The notes: generated by a model from the letters alone, not told the origin. A stretch of DNA of 64,000 nt from Ottelia alismoides (GCA_037367405.1 JAZKJV010008261.1:682001-746000); one strand, 5' to 3'. Shown: positions 1 to 13,761, numbered from the stretch's first letter. Numbers and translations are program-made.

Positions 1-289
1 GTATGGTCGGCGATGACAGGCTGGAGAGTCGGAGCGACTGGCGACGACAGACGGACAATGGGGACAGGGGATGGGGGAGGGCGGGTAGGGTTAAGTTTTT
101 GGTTGGTTACGGGAACCCTGGTTTAGGACTGTTGCTCCGATACTATGTTGGAAGATTAGAATCACTTGTCACTGAAAGAGACCCTAGGGCTCTCTTATAT
201 AGGAGAAAAGCCCTGGGTTAATTACATAAGAGGTACATGAAGAAAACGAGAATAAGAAATAACTATAAAGAGATACAACTATCTCAACA
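1..289 (-). mobile_element. Ty1/copia element, 5' end only (LTR plus leader)
   Basis: Read on the minus strand, an LTR spans 146-289 (144 bp). It starts TGTTG in plus orientation and ends CAACA. It carries the TATA-containing CTCTTATATAGGAG block found in every copia LTR of this window. Next to it at about 134-145 is the complement of a tRNA-iMet primer binding site (a degenerate TGGTATCAGAGC; here TAGTATCGGAGC). Positions 1-133 are the GC-rich untranslated leader. gag and pol would lie to the left, outside the window. No coding sequence is visible. A target duplication cannot be tested because the other end is missing. Confidence 0.75.
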
Positions 290-3168
290 ATATAGGATGA
301 CAGTAAATGAATCTACACATGAGATCCATTTATTGAATAAAAATTGTCCCGCTACCCGCCTTCAAGGGGTACCATGTGGATGTCATTAATGACCAACTTA
401 CCTCTATTCAACTCATGGTTGGTTGTGGGAAGGCATTGGCAAATGTACATTTGATCGATGGATCTACTGGTGTATTAAAGGATTGACAAAGTTACTCGAC
501 TTCATTTTTTATCAAATAAAATATTGATCTATCTCGACGTCCTTCATGTGTTCATGTTGGACTAGATTGGAAAAGTTTCCAAGGTAGATGGTTTCTTTAG
601 TGTCGCAATATAAACTTGTTGGGTGATTGATAGCAAAACCATTATAATCAAGTACATTAAACCCAAAGTATCTTGTTTACTCTGAGCATCATAACAAAGT
701 ACTCAACTTCTATGCTAGACCTGGCACAAAGTGGTTGCCTTTAACTTACTATGTGCAGAGAAATTCTCCCAACGTAGAAATAATAACTGATTAATCTGTT
801 ATTCATTTCAATGGTATAATTAATCTAAACAAAATCTAGCCTCAATTTACTTGTAATTAGCCACATTTAGGCCTTAATGCATGCACGACATTATAAGATA
901 CACAATCCTAGTAGAGCACAAATAAGGATAATAAGTGGAATTTATTGGATAGAGAGAAAGCCATTTTATCTGAACCCTCATCTAGACCAAACCCTAAGCA
1001 GAAGATACTCATCTAGATTCTAATTTTAGGATATATGTATTAAATATTATAGGCATCCAAATCTCTCACAGAATGTCATGGCATGTTTTTGTACTTTGAG
1101 TGTCATTTTCTTTACCTTGTTGCAGGCTAGGAAAGCTCATACTCTATAAGAAAAGTACATTTAAATAGGACATGATGGAGAGGACTTGACCAGGACATGC
1201 CCTCACCAATGAGCAAAGACATAGCTAGAAGTGCCCTCACGACCTCACATATACAAATGAAATTAGAAGGGAGTGAAATATGGTGCCACTCGAAAGTACG
1301 ATGAGGAAGTGGTGATGACATAAGTGTCCATGTCAACTCTGTTGAACACGATCAAAATTCAGTCATCTCTTCCTCGTTTTCTAAAAGTCAAATCAATGTC
1401 CTCCTCTTCTCATCTCCTATGTTGGACGATTACCTCTCCTCCGATGTCATCGCTATGGTAGATACACCTTTGCCTCCTCATGAGCTTCCACAAGTACCTT
1501 GTATATCTCTTCTTTTTAATCATTCATAAACTAGGTTAAGTGTAATATCAGTTGATGTTATTGTTTAATGTATTTAGTTTTTATACTTTATATTTCATTC
1601 AATTTGGTACTATTACGTTCTGATTAGTTTTTAGTAGAGGTCACACATAAAACTTTATATTTCTTGATATGCTCTCTGGATTATCGCACGGTGCCCAATA
1701 CCATCAAATTTGTGATGCATTATATGTACTTGATTAAATGCCTACGAGAAAAAATTGATAAAATGATTAATTACATGGTTATATGTATTCTGATAACTTA
1801 TACGAGTGTATATGACTAAGTGCCAATATTTTCCTACTATTATTAGACCATATAATTAGGTATTAAATTTAAATGTGTATGTGGGTGTGTGTGCATGTGC
1901 AGCATTTATTTATATTTGTGTATATGTTATATTCTATTTTGGTATGCATGTGTATATTAGTGTACGAGAGTGCATATGTGGGTGTGTTAGCATGCATATG
2001 AGTGTGGTTGATGAATCTTCATTTCATCACCTTTATTCTTTTATTTTGACCTTAAATCCCTAGCTAAATACATGTATATAGCATTAGTTTGTACAAAATA
2101 ACAACCATAAATAAATACTGTATAAAATACTATATTTAATACCAAAATAAAATGATAAAGGAAGAAAAGAAAAAGAATGAAGTGTCAAAGACACTGAGTG
2201 ACCCTAGACCCCGAGACCCAGTCATCAAGATGACTCGATCGACAAGGAATAAGTAGGGGAGATAGGGATGCCAACTGTACAGAAAACACGTCTCAGAAAC
2301 CCTAATTCTATAGCCAAATAATTGCATTTTAGGACCTATTTTATTCTTTATTATTTATACCTCAAATCAATAAACCCTCAACATGAAAGTTGAATGTAAA
2401 AATACAAAGAAAAATATAAAACTGATTTCATTCAAAAACAATGCACAATGTGCCCAGGACATACAAAATAAAAAGGTGCAAAGAAAACTTTATAGACTTG
2501 TAACTTCTCTATACATACTTGAAATTGACCAAACTCACCTTTATTGTTCATAAAATTAAAGTATCTATTTAATGAAGGTGCGTTCATTTAATTTGAAGTT
2601 AAGATGCAAAAGTTGGCTTTTGGGCCCTCATTGCACAATACATGTATAAAATATTCATTATATTTATTCTTTATAATTTTCACTTTCTTATATTTTTGTA
2701 TATTTGTAAATATTATTTAAAATACATGTAAATAACAAAAATAATATAAAACTATCAAAAATACATTAAAATAAATGATGTAATTTAATATATAGGTAAA
2801 CTATACCTATAATATACCTATATAATTTACATACTTATTTATTTATGTAAATAAATAAATTCAGAAAAATAAAGTAAAAATATGTAAATGTATAAATAAA
2901 TTTTAGATAGAGAGATTGTGTACAAAATAATAAAATATAAAATACTAAATAAAAATAAAATACTAAATTTAGGGGGGTGTGTGTGTGTATGTGTGTACCT
3001 ATGTATATACATGTAAATATTAACACATAAGAAATTAACTTATAAAAATAAATAAAACTAGGAATAAAAATACTACATAAAATAACAAATAGTTTTTATG
3101 ACCAAAAATAAAAAAATGATTTACTATTTCAAATGAATGAATAAGGGGAATAATTCCCTAAATTACCT
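290..3168. other. No recognisable gene; AT-rich sequence
   Basis: Only short open frames occur, without recognisable domains. The stretch becomes strongly AT-rich from about 2640 and contains TG-rich low-complexity runs near 1874-2000 and 2975-3000. I see no LTR ends, inverted repeats or splice-consistent coding blocks. Confidence 0.5.
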
Positions 3169-6016
3169 GATAGGTCTACATGGACTAAATAGGCGCCTTG
3201 AACTGTTGACCGCCCAATCAACGCTCCTTTTTTCTCAGCCTCCTTTGTCAGAGGTCATGAGACCTCTGCCTTTACCCATTTTTATTGCTTTCTCCCTTCC
3301 TTCGTCTCCCTCGAGCTCTCTACCAATCGACAGGCCTACCATCCCTCAGCCCTGTCCACACCTTATCCCCCACCTACCACTTCCTCCTTGCACGGAATCT
3401 CCCTACCATTTTTGCCCAAACCCACATGTATAAAATTTGACCTCCACCCGACCCCCTCCCATCGTTTTGATCCCTTTCAGCCACCAGAACCCTTATATCA
3501 TTGCTTCCCCTAGGTAGAGATTGGTGACACCTTTCTCTCTTGGCGATTTGCAGCGTGCACGAGGTGGTGGAGGTGTGATCCCCCTCGTCGGATCTCCTCC
3601 GACAAAGGATCTCAGCTCCTTGGCTCCAGCTATGTACGAGCTGCTAGTCTTAGGTTTCTTTATTGCATTTCGTTCCAATATCCTATATTTAACGTTAGTT
3701 TCTTTAATTAGTCCTTAGTTTAGTTTAAGTTTTAAAATCATTGGAGCACTAGGCTCCATCCCCAAATCCATCGTATCTCCATTGTTCCACCTTACCATTT
3801 TCACCTCTCTTCTAGACCTCGTGTTTCTCCATCGATTTCACTTGTTTGCCCCTCGATCCTGTACGGATTGAATGGGACCCAGAGATTCTTCCTCCTATGT
3901 CACATGAGATCCATCACCCCGTTGTTCCCTTCAATATCCAGCTTCAAGAGAGGGCCAACCATGACCCTCTCATTCTCCTCTTTGTTTTTGTGCAGGAGCC
4001 CGAGCCTAGTAGAGCCTGGAGCCCCAACTCAAAGCTCTAGACAGAGCTCCGGGTAGACCTAGCTTCAAGCCACCTTCCGACGGGACCCAGACTCATTTGA
4101 AGAGCCATGCATGTTCGATGTGGCCCTAGGAAGCTAAAGAGCCAATCATGAACGACTAACAAGGCAGAAGACGACTGGAATACAAGATTAAAGTTTTCAT
4201 GAACAGTTGTTCTTCGAACGCCCTCCATCACCATTGGATCAAGGAGCAGACCCGGATCTAATCTAGGCCCTTGAATTTAAGTTGAAGTGGTACCTCCTTC
4301 CGTACGTAGATCAAGCCACGTGGACCACCAGGATCCCTTCGATCGCGTGACTTAAGTGGGTAAAAATATTAGCCCCCCTCGTGCTTTTTTGTATTTACAA
4401 GTTGGTCCTGTAAATATTAAGTTTAGTTTAAAAACTTGTATAAAATTTTAATGGATGCCCGCACTTTATCGTATATTGCATATAGGTTCAGTGTCAGCAA
4501 ACCTCACATACGACCCACGTGAAGTGGGATCATTACAGCCGACCCCTTTCAAGTTTTGTTATTTGTATTTAGTACTTTAAAATTGTAAATATGTGTTAAA
4601 CTTTAATTTATTTGCACACAACTCTCTGACTTTATTTATTATCGCAAATATACCCTCATCAATATTGTATTTATTTTGTTGCATTTTTATTTTGTTTAAA
4701 TAGCTCACGTGCTTGCAAAATATTGAGAAATTGTCGTAAATATCTAATATGTTGCTTATTCACATCATATTTTTATTTTAGCATTTTCTTGCATTTTTTC
4801 ATTTATTTAAAAATCAAAAGGAGCCTATCTATTCCATGTTTAACTATATTCTCAAAAATTGAAAAACCCTCCTAACCACTTAAAAATTAGCAAAAATTCT
4901 GTAGAATCCAAAAAATTAGCTTTCTGTTGTATAATTTTATCTATATTATATAGTATGTATTAAAAATAGTTTTGGGTATTTTTGAAATGTTTATCTATTT
5001 TTAAAATTTAAAACAATCCGTTCTGTTATTCTATTTTGCTATTTTAAACCAACTATAAATACTAAAAATTAGCAAAAAGTATAAGAAAAAACACAGAAAT
5101 GGAGAAAAAATAGAAAAACACATAAACATTTTATTTTATAATTTTTAGTATATATAGCTTTATTTATAAATATAAAACCCTATATAGACTATTTATACTA
5201 TATATACTTATATACTTATTATTAATTATAAATACCTTAATATATTTTATATCCTTAAAAAATAAAAAAAAGACTATTCTTATTTGTATTTTTTGTATGT
5301 TTATATATTTATTATATATATCGTATATAATACTTATATTGTACATAGGAAAAAATGGGGATGCCCCTGCCACATTTTTCTGTGTTTTTTTTTTCTTTTT
5401 TTGTAAAATATCACCATCTATATTCATTTATATATACTTCCTATATGTCATTCGAATTTTGTCAGAAATAGAGACTCATATACCCTCCATCTAGGACAGG
5501 TAATTTTAACGGTTTAAATATTGTTGTAATCGACTTGTTCTAGATGGAGGGCATAAGAATCTATGTTTCTGATGAAATTCGAATGACATATATGAGGGAT
5601 ATATAGATGAATGTACATGGTGATATTTTTCAAAAAAATAAAAAACACACCTGAAAATGAGGCGAGGACAATCCCATTTAACCCTTTTACATATTAGTAT
5701 ATATATAGAGAGATATATATACTTATTATATCTTTAAAAACAAAAGGAATTTTAATACAAAAAATATATAAAGAAAATAAAAATTATTAAATATTAAATA
5801 TTAAATATTAAAATCCATAAGAAATTAAAAAACCCACAAAAATAAAAAGCAGAAAAGGTGCAAAACATTTATTGTTTAATTGCATTAATTGGCAATAAAT
5901 CCCCCCTCTGTGTATTTGCTCTTAGTGGTTCGACCCCTGCACTTGCTTGATATATACATTTATTTGCAGGGTATAATGAATTTATCCCCGCACAATTTTC
6001 ATTGAGTTATCATACA
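3169..6016. other. Unassigned old repeat, possibly Ty3/gypsy LTR-like
   Basis: The stretch has a moderately GC-rich first part (3170-4330) and an AT-rich second part. It ends in a phrase (about 5890-6000, integer runs of C followed by 'GGTTCGACCCCTGC' and 'TTGCAGGGT') that resembles the downstream ends of some plant Ty3/gypsy LTRs. I found no matching TG...CA ends with a target duplication, no PBS and no protein domain, so the assignment is weak. A separate foldback MITE lies inside it. Confidence 0.2.
5348..5684. mobile_element. Foldback MITE, MULE-like
   Basis: The 337-bp unit is one long imperfect inverted repeat centred near 5517. The left arm (AATATCACCATC, GTCATTCGAATTT, CCCTCCATCTAG) is mirrored on the right in reverse complement. 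It is flanked by TTGTACATA (5339-5347) and TTTTACATA (5685-5693), 8 of 9 bases matching. A 9-bp duplication is typical of Mutator-like elements. It has no coding capacity. Confidence 0.6.
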
Positions 6017-6149
6017 TTGTGGGTTGTTGTTGATTTGATTGGTTGGTGATGTGTTGAGTACCGTGAAAACGGTCGATACAGCGATTGGCGGATCTGACTT
6101 GACGGACATCGTAGGCCATCCAAGACTGGGTGTTGGACACCCCTCTCTG

Positions 6150-6464
6150 ACCTATCTATCAGTGGTTGTGTGTTATAAAGTGTGTGCATATTTGTTTATG
6201 TGCATGAAAGGAAGGTGGGGGAGGGGGATTGTATATATGTCTTAGTTGTGTACATGTTTGAGAGTAGAGTATGTTAATGTAGTGTTTATGTTAGAGATAG
6301 TGTGTTTTTATGTTAATTACTATGGGTTGTTTCTATGTATGTGTGTTGGCGTGCATGTGCTATGTGCTATGTGCATGTGTGTGCTTGCGTGTTGGGTGCG
6401 TGTATGTTGGAGTGTGTTAGTGTTATAGTGCTTGTGTTTGTGTGTGTGTGAAGCGGGGGGGAGG

Positions 6465-6502
<38 letters not shown>

Positions 6503-6740
6503 GAGAGAGTGAGCGAGTGAGTGAGTGCATGCATGTTGTGTATATGTTAGTGTATTGTATGTGTTAGTTGCATGTGTTAGTGCGTGTGTGTGTGTGTGTG
6601 TTTTTTGGGGTGTGGTACAGATAGTGTGTTTTCGTGTTAATCAATATCAGTGTTTGTGAGCGTGCATGTATGGCGTTAGTGTATGTGTGTTTGTTAGTAT
6701 GTGTGGGTGCATGGTGGAGTGCTTATGTTTTGAAAAGTTG
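6150..6740. repeat. Low-complexity TG-rich tract with GA microsatellite
   Basis: There are long runs of TG/TGTA-type repeats with a (GA)n core at about 6469-6525. The open frames across it encode only Val/Cys/Leu-rich low-complexity peptides and are not genes. Confidence 0.8.
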
Positions 6741-7092
6741 TGCACTTGAGGACCTTAGAATACAGAGGTTGAATAATCATTTATTGGAACCATGCCATAT
6801 TTTACGTCATGAATCCCATAATATTAGTTGCTTATCACTTAGTCACTATTATGAGGGGACATGTGCTGATACATGCTAAAAATGTAGATGTTTATAATAC
6901 TCGGGATTATCGTATTTCACTTGGGAACCATTAAACAACTTTCTAAGTTAAGTGCAAATATAGTGCGGGTGGGCCATGGTGTCTTCTTGATATTTGGTGG
7001 GCACATAAGCAAAAGAAAAAGAGACCCTTGTAAAAAAGTTTGGTCAACAATGTGATCTTATGTAATTTCATAAAATTTTTTAGCTTTTGCAT

Positions 7093-7275
7093 TAAGTTGT
7101 TCGGTGAAAATTCGATTCTATAATGGCTCATTTTTCATTGAGTTGTTTCATTAAAAATTTTGATTCCATAAGAGTCCATTTTTCAGCAAGTTGTTCATCA
7201 AAAAATTCAATTACATAAAAGCCCATATTTCGGTGAGTTGTTTCACTGAAAATTTGATTCTATAAGGTTCCATTA
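7093..7275. repeat. Degenerate tandem repeat, about 47-bp unit, four copies
   Basis: The pattern AGTTGTT-CA-TGAAAATT-GATT-CATAA-CCATTTTTC recurs four times in a row with substitutions and small indels. No function is apparent. Confidence 0.65.
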
Positions 7276-7826
7276 GGATAAATATTATTTTTTGTAAACT
7301 AAAGACCGAATACATGTAAAAATGAGCTCCTAAAGTTGACGAATCATGGGTCATTGCATTCAGAAATTACCCTCAGGGGCCATGGTGGGCCATATGCTTG
7401 AATGCCATTTAGTGTACAAAGACTAAGTAAAATAATTCTCTCAAGAACCCACTTAATGATTTAGTGGTAAAAGCAATGTGCTCGCACTCCAATGACCAGA
7501 GTTCCAACCCCACCCTCTCGCTTCACTAGTAAAAAAAGAAAAATAGTTCTCTCAAAACCCAAGAATGTACTTGTAGATCATACAATGCGTTCATATTGCT
7601 TTAAAGACGAGATGAAATAACATAAAACTGCATATTTTCCTCGTAATTGTTAGGAAAGTATGGTTATTACTTTCATTACTTTTGATTTATACTGCTTTAA
7701 TGTACTCTTAAGCCCTTTTCCAACTAAACGTTATTTTTTTCACCTTGTAGAATCTAGTGAGTTATTTAGCTCACGTTTAACTGCTGACCTATTTAGTGAA
7801 ACAAGCGATGACAGAGCATACCCTTA

Positions 7827-8327
7827 GGGGGTGTTTAGATAGTGGGTTTAGGTGGGTTAAACTGGTTGCATGTAACCCATTTTTGGGTTTTGGTGTTTGG
7901 ATAGAGGGTTAAACTGGGGGTGAGTTAGAAGTGGGTTTGGGGTGATGTTATTGTATTGGAGTTTGAAAAAGTGAGAAGTTATTGTGATGTGATTGTATTG
8001 TAGTTTGAAAAAGTGAGTAGAAGTGGAGTAGTTTATAATTTTTATAAGATATGATGGTATAGTATATTATTTTTTGATGGAATTGATGATGGAGAATTGA
8101 TTTATTTAATTTTTTTAAAAAGATAAAAGTGGGACCCAAAATATGGGGTAGGGGAGTTAAACCACCCTTGGGGTGGTTTATGTTTGGTTGCAGGGTTGGG
8201 CAGGGTTGGGATGGCCCAACCTGGGGTACCCCTCCTTCCAACCCTCCCAATCCTCCTCACAGTTTACTATTCACAGGGGTACCCCAACCCAACCCAACCC
8301 TGCCCATCCCTGCAACCGAACGAACCC
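7827..8327 (+). mobile_element. Dispersed TTA-flanked MITE-like repeat, copy 1
   Basis: The unit starts GGGGGTGTTTAG and ends CGAACGAACCC. It is flanked on both sides by TTA (7824-7826 and 8328-8330), the 3-bp target duplication of PIF/Harbinger (Tourist-like) elements. The core (GTTTGAAAAAGTGAG, GATGGAATTGATGATGGAG) is found again in reverse complement at 58362-58725, so this is a dispersed family. No transposase is present; it would be mobilised in trans. Confidence 0.6.
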
Positions 8328-8349
8328 TTAATGTATCAGCTCAACATTG

Positions 8350-8657
8350 ATGGATGACATAGATCTTGCAAGTAAATCAAGTGTCGCGACTCTTGAGCTA
8401 AGCCTCAGGCAGGTTCTAGTCAGATTGCAAGAGCACAAGGGCATGGCATTCAAAGACTTGGCGAATGTGGTAACATCACCTGTGATTCCTATGGAAGTAC
8501 GTTACAAATTCCCAATTTTCGAGTAAATGTTTCTATGTATTATTTTCCATCTAATATATTTTAGTTTTCGATACCTGCAATGGCTTCATAACATGTCATA
8601 CAGGTTCGGTGGGGCTCCAAATCCCCGACAAATCTGTACAATTTTCCTGATCTCTAG
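8350..8657 (+). pseudogene. Possible two-exon gene fragment, unknown product
   Basis: An ATG at 8350 opens a 49-codon frame ending at a good splice donor (GAA|GTACGT at 8497). An acceptor at 8603 (ATACAG) restores the frame for 17 more codons before a stop at 8655-8657. The conceptual peptide includes LRQVLVRLQEHKGMAFKDL. I do not recognise the family, and no promoter or further exon is evident. It could be chance, or a remnant of a host gene or DNA transposon. Confidence 0.15.
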
Positions 8658-10210
8658 AAATGGTGAGCATGCTTCCTCGCTTGTGCAAGATGGTGAGGAC
8701 TTGGCAACCATAGGTGCTCGCCGCTTTGGGGTAGCGACGAGCAATTTAGCTATGTCAACCAAGCTACCAAATGTCATCGACAACAACACTAACAAGGTGG
8801 TGAGGACTAGCATCCTCACCAATTCATGAAATTCTTGTAGTGAGCTGAGGATATAAAGATTTTGCATTGGATTTGGATGATGGCCAGTCTCAATTGTAGC
8901 ACGGTTAGGCATCATTTCTGGCAGATGCGATTATGATAATACTACTGCATTATTTCTCGCTCTATATCGCGGTGTATGCCACCATCTCCCATGATTTTTA
9001 GCACGTATGGCAAGGGCATACACGACGATTCAACCATTGTCATTGGCAGTTATAGCCGCACATTAAATGTGCGCTCGAACTAATGAAAGAAAGGTTCAAG
9101 TGTATCGAAATTTGGAGAATATGTAAAGCAATGATCAAGGATTCAATCTCTAAGGTAATGGTAAGGCTAATCAGACGCACGACTATCATGCGTATACTAA
9201 TGTAATGGGTTGATCCTAACATTTTTCTTGCACCATAATTGAGCGAGCTTATCCTTCCCCTCAAATCCTTCCTCCTCCCAAAGGCACGAGCTACTTCCCA
9301 TGATTGCACTGATGGGATAAAAGCATTATCCTGCCCTTTTATATGCATAATAAAAGCTCATATAGCTAAAACTCATATTATGGAGGAAGATCAACGTGCA
9401 CAACAACTCATTTAGCAAAATTGTTTCATGAGCCGAGGCTGACGATCATAATCTAATAGCTCCCTGAATCATTCTCATTCTATGGGCATATATGGCTTTC
9501 GGTGATCGGAAGACTTGATTCGTTCACATGGCTTGTATATATAGTTACACGGGGAAGGTACTCGCTAATTGGTCATGGGTCCCCAAGGATCTCAGAGAAC
9601 ACCCCGCATTCGAGAAAAAAAGATGAAACATGGAGTAGGCCTATTCGTAGATGGAGCTGCGCGCAAAAGGTATTAGAAGTAGTCGCCCTTATACAGGGGA
9701 TTGACGGGAGCAGAGGTTAGTGAGCAATTCCAAGGTCAAATGCATCGATTCCCTCTCTAGCGTGCGGAACAACATGTTCAATGAGGAGAAGGCGAGGTCA
9801 TAGTCGCAACTTATATACTAGTAGGAAGGTGTTGAGGGTAGTAGAAAGCTTGATTAAATATATATTTAGCGCGATGGTCCTAGCGAGCATTGCGATCATG
9901 ATTAGGCGTGGGTTATCTCCGTTACCCTGGCATATAACGAAAACATATGCAACAATATTTCTTTTCTCTTTCTTTTTCTATTTTATGTTGTTTATTAGCA
10001 TACTACTCTCATGTTTTATATAATAAGTGTTTATTTTACATTACATTCGTTTAGCATATATAAATATATCTTATTTCCAATGTACAATTTGCATATTACC
10101 TTGTAGTGCTGACAAGCAATCTTTACGCAGATGTTAGTGGCAAGATCAATTAAAATATCACCTTTGTAACGATGATGCCACATGCATTTACCTGAATGAG
10201 AATAGCAATA
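8658..10210. other. No recognisable gene
   Basis: Only short frames are present, without domains. No LTRs, inverted repeats or tandem arrays were seen. Confidence 0.5.
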
Positions 10211-10215
10211 GTAGA

Positions 10216-13200
10216 TGTAACGATCCATACTCTATTGATATAAATTAGAATATACATAAGATAATGTTACTATTAATAATGGAGCGGTTACAACATGTAA
10301 CATGAAAGGATTGGGTGTAAAAAATAGAGGGATATGTATGTAAAATTTATGAGATAACTGTTGAGATCTTGAGAAGCCTTCCAACAGGTAGAAACATTCC
10401 CACACACTCCCTTTTGACTTGCTAAAAATAGGAATAAGACACACTAAGAGCTTCCATCACAAGCTACTAAATTGAGAGAGAGAGAGAGAGTTAATGGGTG
10501 AGATAGAGAGAGAAGAGAAAAGAAGATTGGGAAGGAATAAGAGAGAGGAGTTCATGAGTGAGTCAGAGAGAAGAAGAAGAATGGGAAGGGGGTGGAGAGA
10601 GAGAGAGAGAGTCGGCGTCAATATTCTTCCAACACTGCTTCCGAATCCAGCAATGGCAGCCTCCCGTCGATGTCGAGTTTTATCGATCCCAACGAAATTA
10701 GAGGAGCGTTGATGTGGTTACGACTGTTTGGATAGACGGACAGACTTTTCAAGTCATCAAGGTATGTGTCGAACCCCATAACCTCTATGCGATATCATGT
10801 TACGATGAAGATTATGGTTTAGATATGAATGCATGGATTATTGATGGGAATTTATATCAAGTTAAATTATCGATTAGATACACAAGAAAACGAATAAATA
10901 GAATAATGTCGTATATTCTTCTTCAAGACTTAAGAAATTGTATGTGTTATTCCTTTGTTCATATTGACTTGTCGTCCTCTCGGATGTGGTATGCATACTG
11001 TATCTGTAAGCATAAATTCATCTCTTCAAAAATGTCAGTGACCAAATCTTTCTGCAAATCGTTCAGATATGAATTTCATATACATCTGTATCGTACATAG
11101 AGATTTAGTTCTACATATTAATTATTATTATTGGAACATTGTGTTCTTGTGTATAGAGGTATTTTGTTTCATACCCTACATGATGGTGATTATTCCGGGA
11201 AGGTCCATCCTTGGTCATCGACCTTGAAGGTCTATCTCTACTCCTTGATAACAACACTATTTACCTTTGAATTCTCGTACGATGGAATGATCTAAATAAT
11301 TAAATGAGTGATATGTTAGATTATGTTGCAATCATAGAGATGATCATGCCACTTATGTAAAGTCCATACACCATATCCGTCCATAATTGCATCTATTTTT
11401 TAGACTTATATTAGTAATATTTGCAAGTCGTGTTTCGTCACTTGCAGGATGCCAATACTTTTTTTAAATAATAATACCAAGTCACGTATTGTTGTCGGCT
11501 AATTAAATTTGTAGATGCACATATAAAAAATCCAAAAATATGAGTTGAATTGTGATCTTATGAAATTCGTGAGGATGCCTTTATTATAAATGCACAATAC
11601 AATAGTATACATACATGAACATTTCCCTCAACCTTTGGATATTAACCTTCAATATTGCACCCGTGTAGGCCGCCACCCATTGGCTTATTGATTACATATT
11701 TTAGTAAATGACAAAGGACATAAAGAATACAATCCATGTCTATTTTTTAGTAAAATATTGGAAAGCGAATTCCTAAAACATTGAGTATACCGAGTCATTA
11801 TATATGTGTAATAATAGAACCCTATGGTTACATTATTATAAGATGACAACACTATCGGAAACCGAACGTTGGACCTTAAATGACCTGTTATAAAGTAGGC
11901 ATATAAAATATGTAATACAAATATAAGAATTGATTTTCGATATTATCATTCCTTGGTATTTAGCTTATTCGTAGAAATTATTGAGTATCTTCCAATTGAT
12001 TATGTGTATGAAAAAATATAGTTTATGATGTATTATCATAGAAAATTATAAGTTTTGTATGTGTGTTTATTCACCATTAACAAGTTTAAGATATTCAATA
12101 GTGGTTATTCAAGCTTTTAAGTCATAAAAGTTGGCATTAAGATATTGGGACTGAAATGTTCATATGAACCACTATTCCATGAAAAAGAAATTGACACTAA
12201 AAGAATTATAAATTTTTAACCTAAATAATGGCACTTAGCGGTAGGTGTAACTAAGTGCTACGCCTAAGGTGGGAGCCACCTCTAGGATCCATTTATCGAT
12301 GGCATAAAGGCAACACCTTCCGGGGGTATCAGGTTCAGTAGAACCTAGTGGAAAGTCCACAATTGACTCAGCGTTGATGTCATCATGTTCAATGTAGTGA
12401 TTGAGTGACCGCTTATGCCGATGGTAAAAGCCACCAAAGCTGTCTAACAATTATGAAATACGATAAATAGTAAAATGAATAAGCTAAGTGTTTATGAGGA
12501 AGCCAGGTGCTTATTTGAAAGTTAAGTGTATATGTGAATTTACGTGAAATGCTAAGTATATATGCGTAATTATTGAAATGATAAGTATATATGTGCAACC
12601 ACATGAAATGCCAAGTTTATATGTACAATTACATGAAATGATAAGTGTATATGTGCAATTACGTGAAATGCTAAGTGTGTATGTGCAATTATATTATTTT
12701 TATGGGAATATGTGTAATTACATTTTTGTTTTGGGCATCTAGGCAAATATGGTTAACCTTAAGGGCATATACGAAAAGTACGGTATGTAATGCATGAATA
12801 CAAAAAGAACACTCTTCTGTATGCATGATTAACTTCATCAAGGATCTATAGGATGATATTGTATGTGACAAGTCAAATATTTAGTGCTACATGGTAATAG
12901 TGGAAAATGAACAACTATAATTTTTCTTGTCGGAATAATTACCCTTTTTGTTATAGATGAAATAGTTAGTTGTAACTTGATTTCTACGCTAGTCGGTTTG
13001 ACCTTATCTCGACACATACTGAGCGTTAAGCTCATACCATATATTCTTGTGTTTTTATTGCAGGTCAATGTGAAGACAAATTTAGTGGCAGTTTCGAGAC
13101 TTGTTACGAGTTTTGAAGGAAGGATATCATTGCGTCCACTGGAACAAAGGATCTTGGTTATATATTAGAGATATATATTTTTATGGATAAATGGATTTAA

Positions 13201-13315
13201 GATGATTCATATATGTTATAAAATTTGTAATATCATTGATGTTAGGGAGTGACACTCGAATCCGACGTGGTATTTGGTCTGTTTCCACTGGTCACCGAGG
13301 ATCTGGGTTGTTACA
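10216..13315. mobile_element. Solo LTR, large Ty3/gypsy type (3.1 kb)
   Basis: The 3,100-bp segment begins TGTAACGATCC and ends GGGTTGTTACA, giving the TGTAAC...GTTACA termini typical of long plant Del/Tekay-type LTRs. It is flanked by perfect 5-bp direct repeats GTAGA (10211-10215 and 13316-13320). No PBS, polypurine tract or internal domain follows either end, so it reads as a single LTR left by recombination between the LTRs of a full element. It contains a GA microsatellite region (10475-10620) and a 30-bp tandem repeat. Open frames inside it are short and have no recognisable domains. The family name is inference; the termini and target duplication are seen. Confidence 0.8.
12478..12692. 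repeat. 30-bp minisatellite inside the solo LTR
   Basis: The pattern GATAAGTGTATATGTGCAAT followed by TACATGAAAT is repeated about seven times with drift. The best copies are between 12560 and 12692. Confidence 0.75.
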
Positions 13316-13740
13316 GTAGACTTAGGACGAGTAAATGGTAAGATTCCACCACTATTATTGATGTGTTGTAATGATTAGAACCCTTTACTTTTGATTCTAT
13401 GGTAGATTGATCGAAGAATAAGGGGGAAAAGTGAGGTGATGGATATATGGCCCTTCATATTTTACCCTTTTCTTATTCATGAGCTTTATTTTCATTGATT
13501 CTTATAAAGATATAATGCAATTCAGAAATCCATGTAAATGAGGATGGTTGTATTGTGTAGTCGACAACCAACATAAAATCGCCGGGGATGAATTTCTAAA
13601 TAGTGTTATCAATTAAGAACATTATTTAGGAATTTGCCTCAAGAAACTGGATCTTTCAACATGGTTTAAGCAAACATTTGGATTTTGTTGGGACGTTCCT
13701 TACTAGTGACGTGTTGCATCACCCAAATGCAATGAAAAAT
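13316..13740. other. No recognisable gene
   Basis: Sequence between the solo LTR and the RTE remnant. Only short frames and no motifs. Confidence 0.5.
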
Positions 13741-13761
13741 TGGCAAGGACCATTACAGAGC

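Noticed and set aside
2835..3026. Hydrophobic minus-strand frame rich in Phe/Tyr/Ile.
   Set aside because: It is produced by AT-rich low-complexity sequence and does not look like a real membrane protein.
7093..7275. Regular repeats considered as a CRISPR-like array.
   Set aside because: No spacer structure: adjacent degenerate tandem copies in a plant genome.
12235..12450. 71-codon minus-strand frame ending in YAIDKWILEVAPTLGVALSY.
   Set aside because: It lies inside the solo LTR, has no recognised family, and is short enough to be chance.
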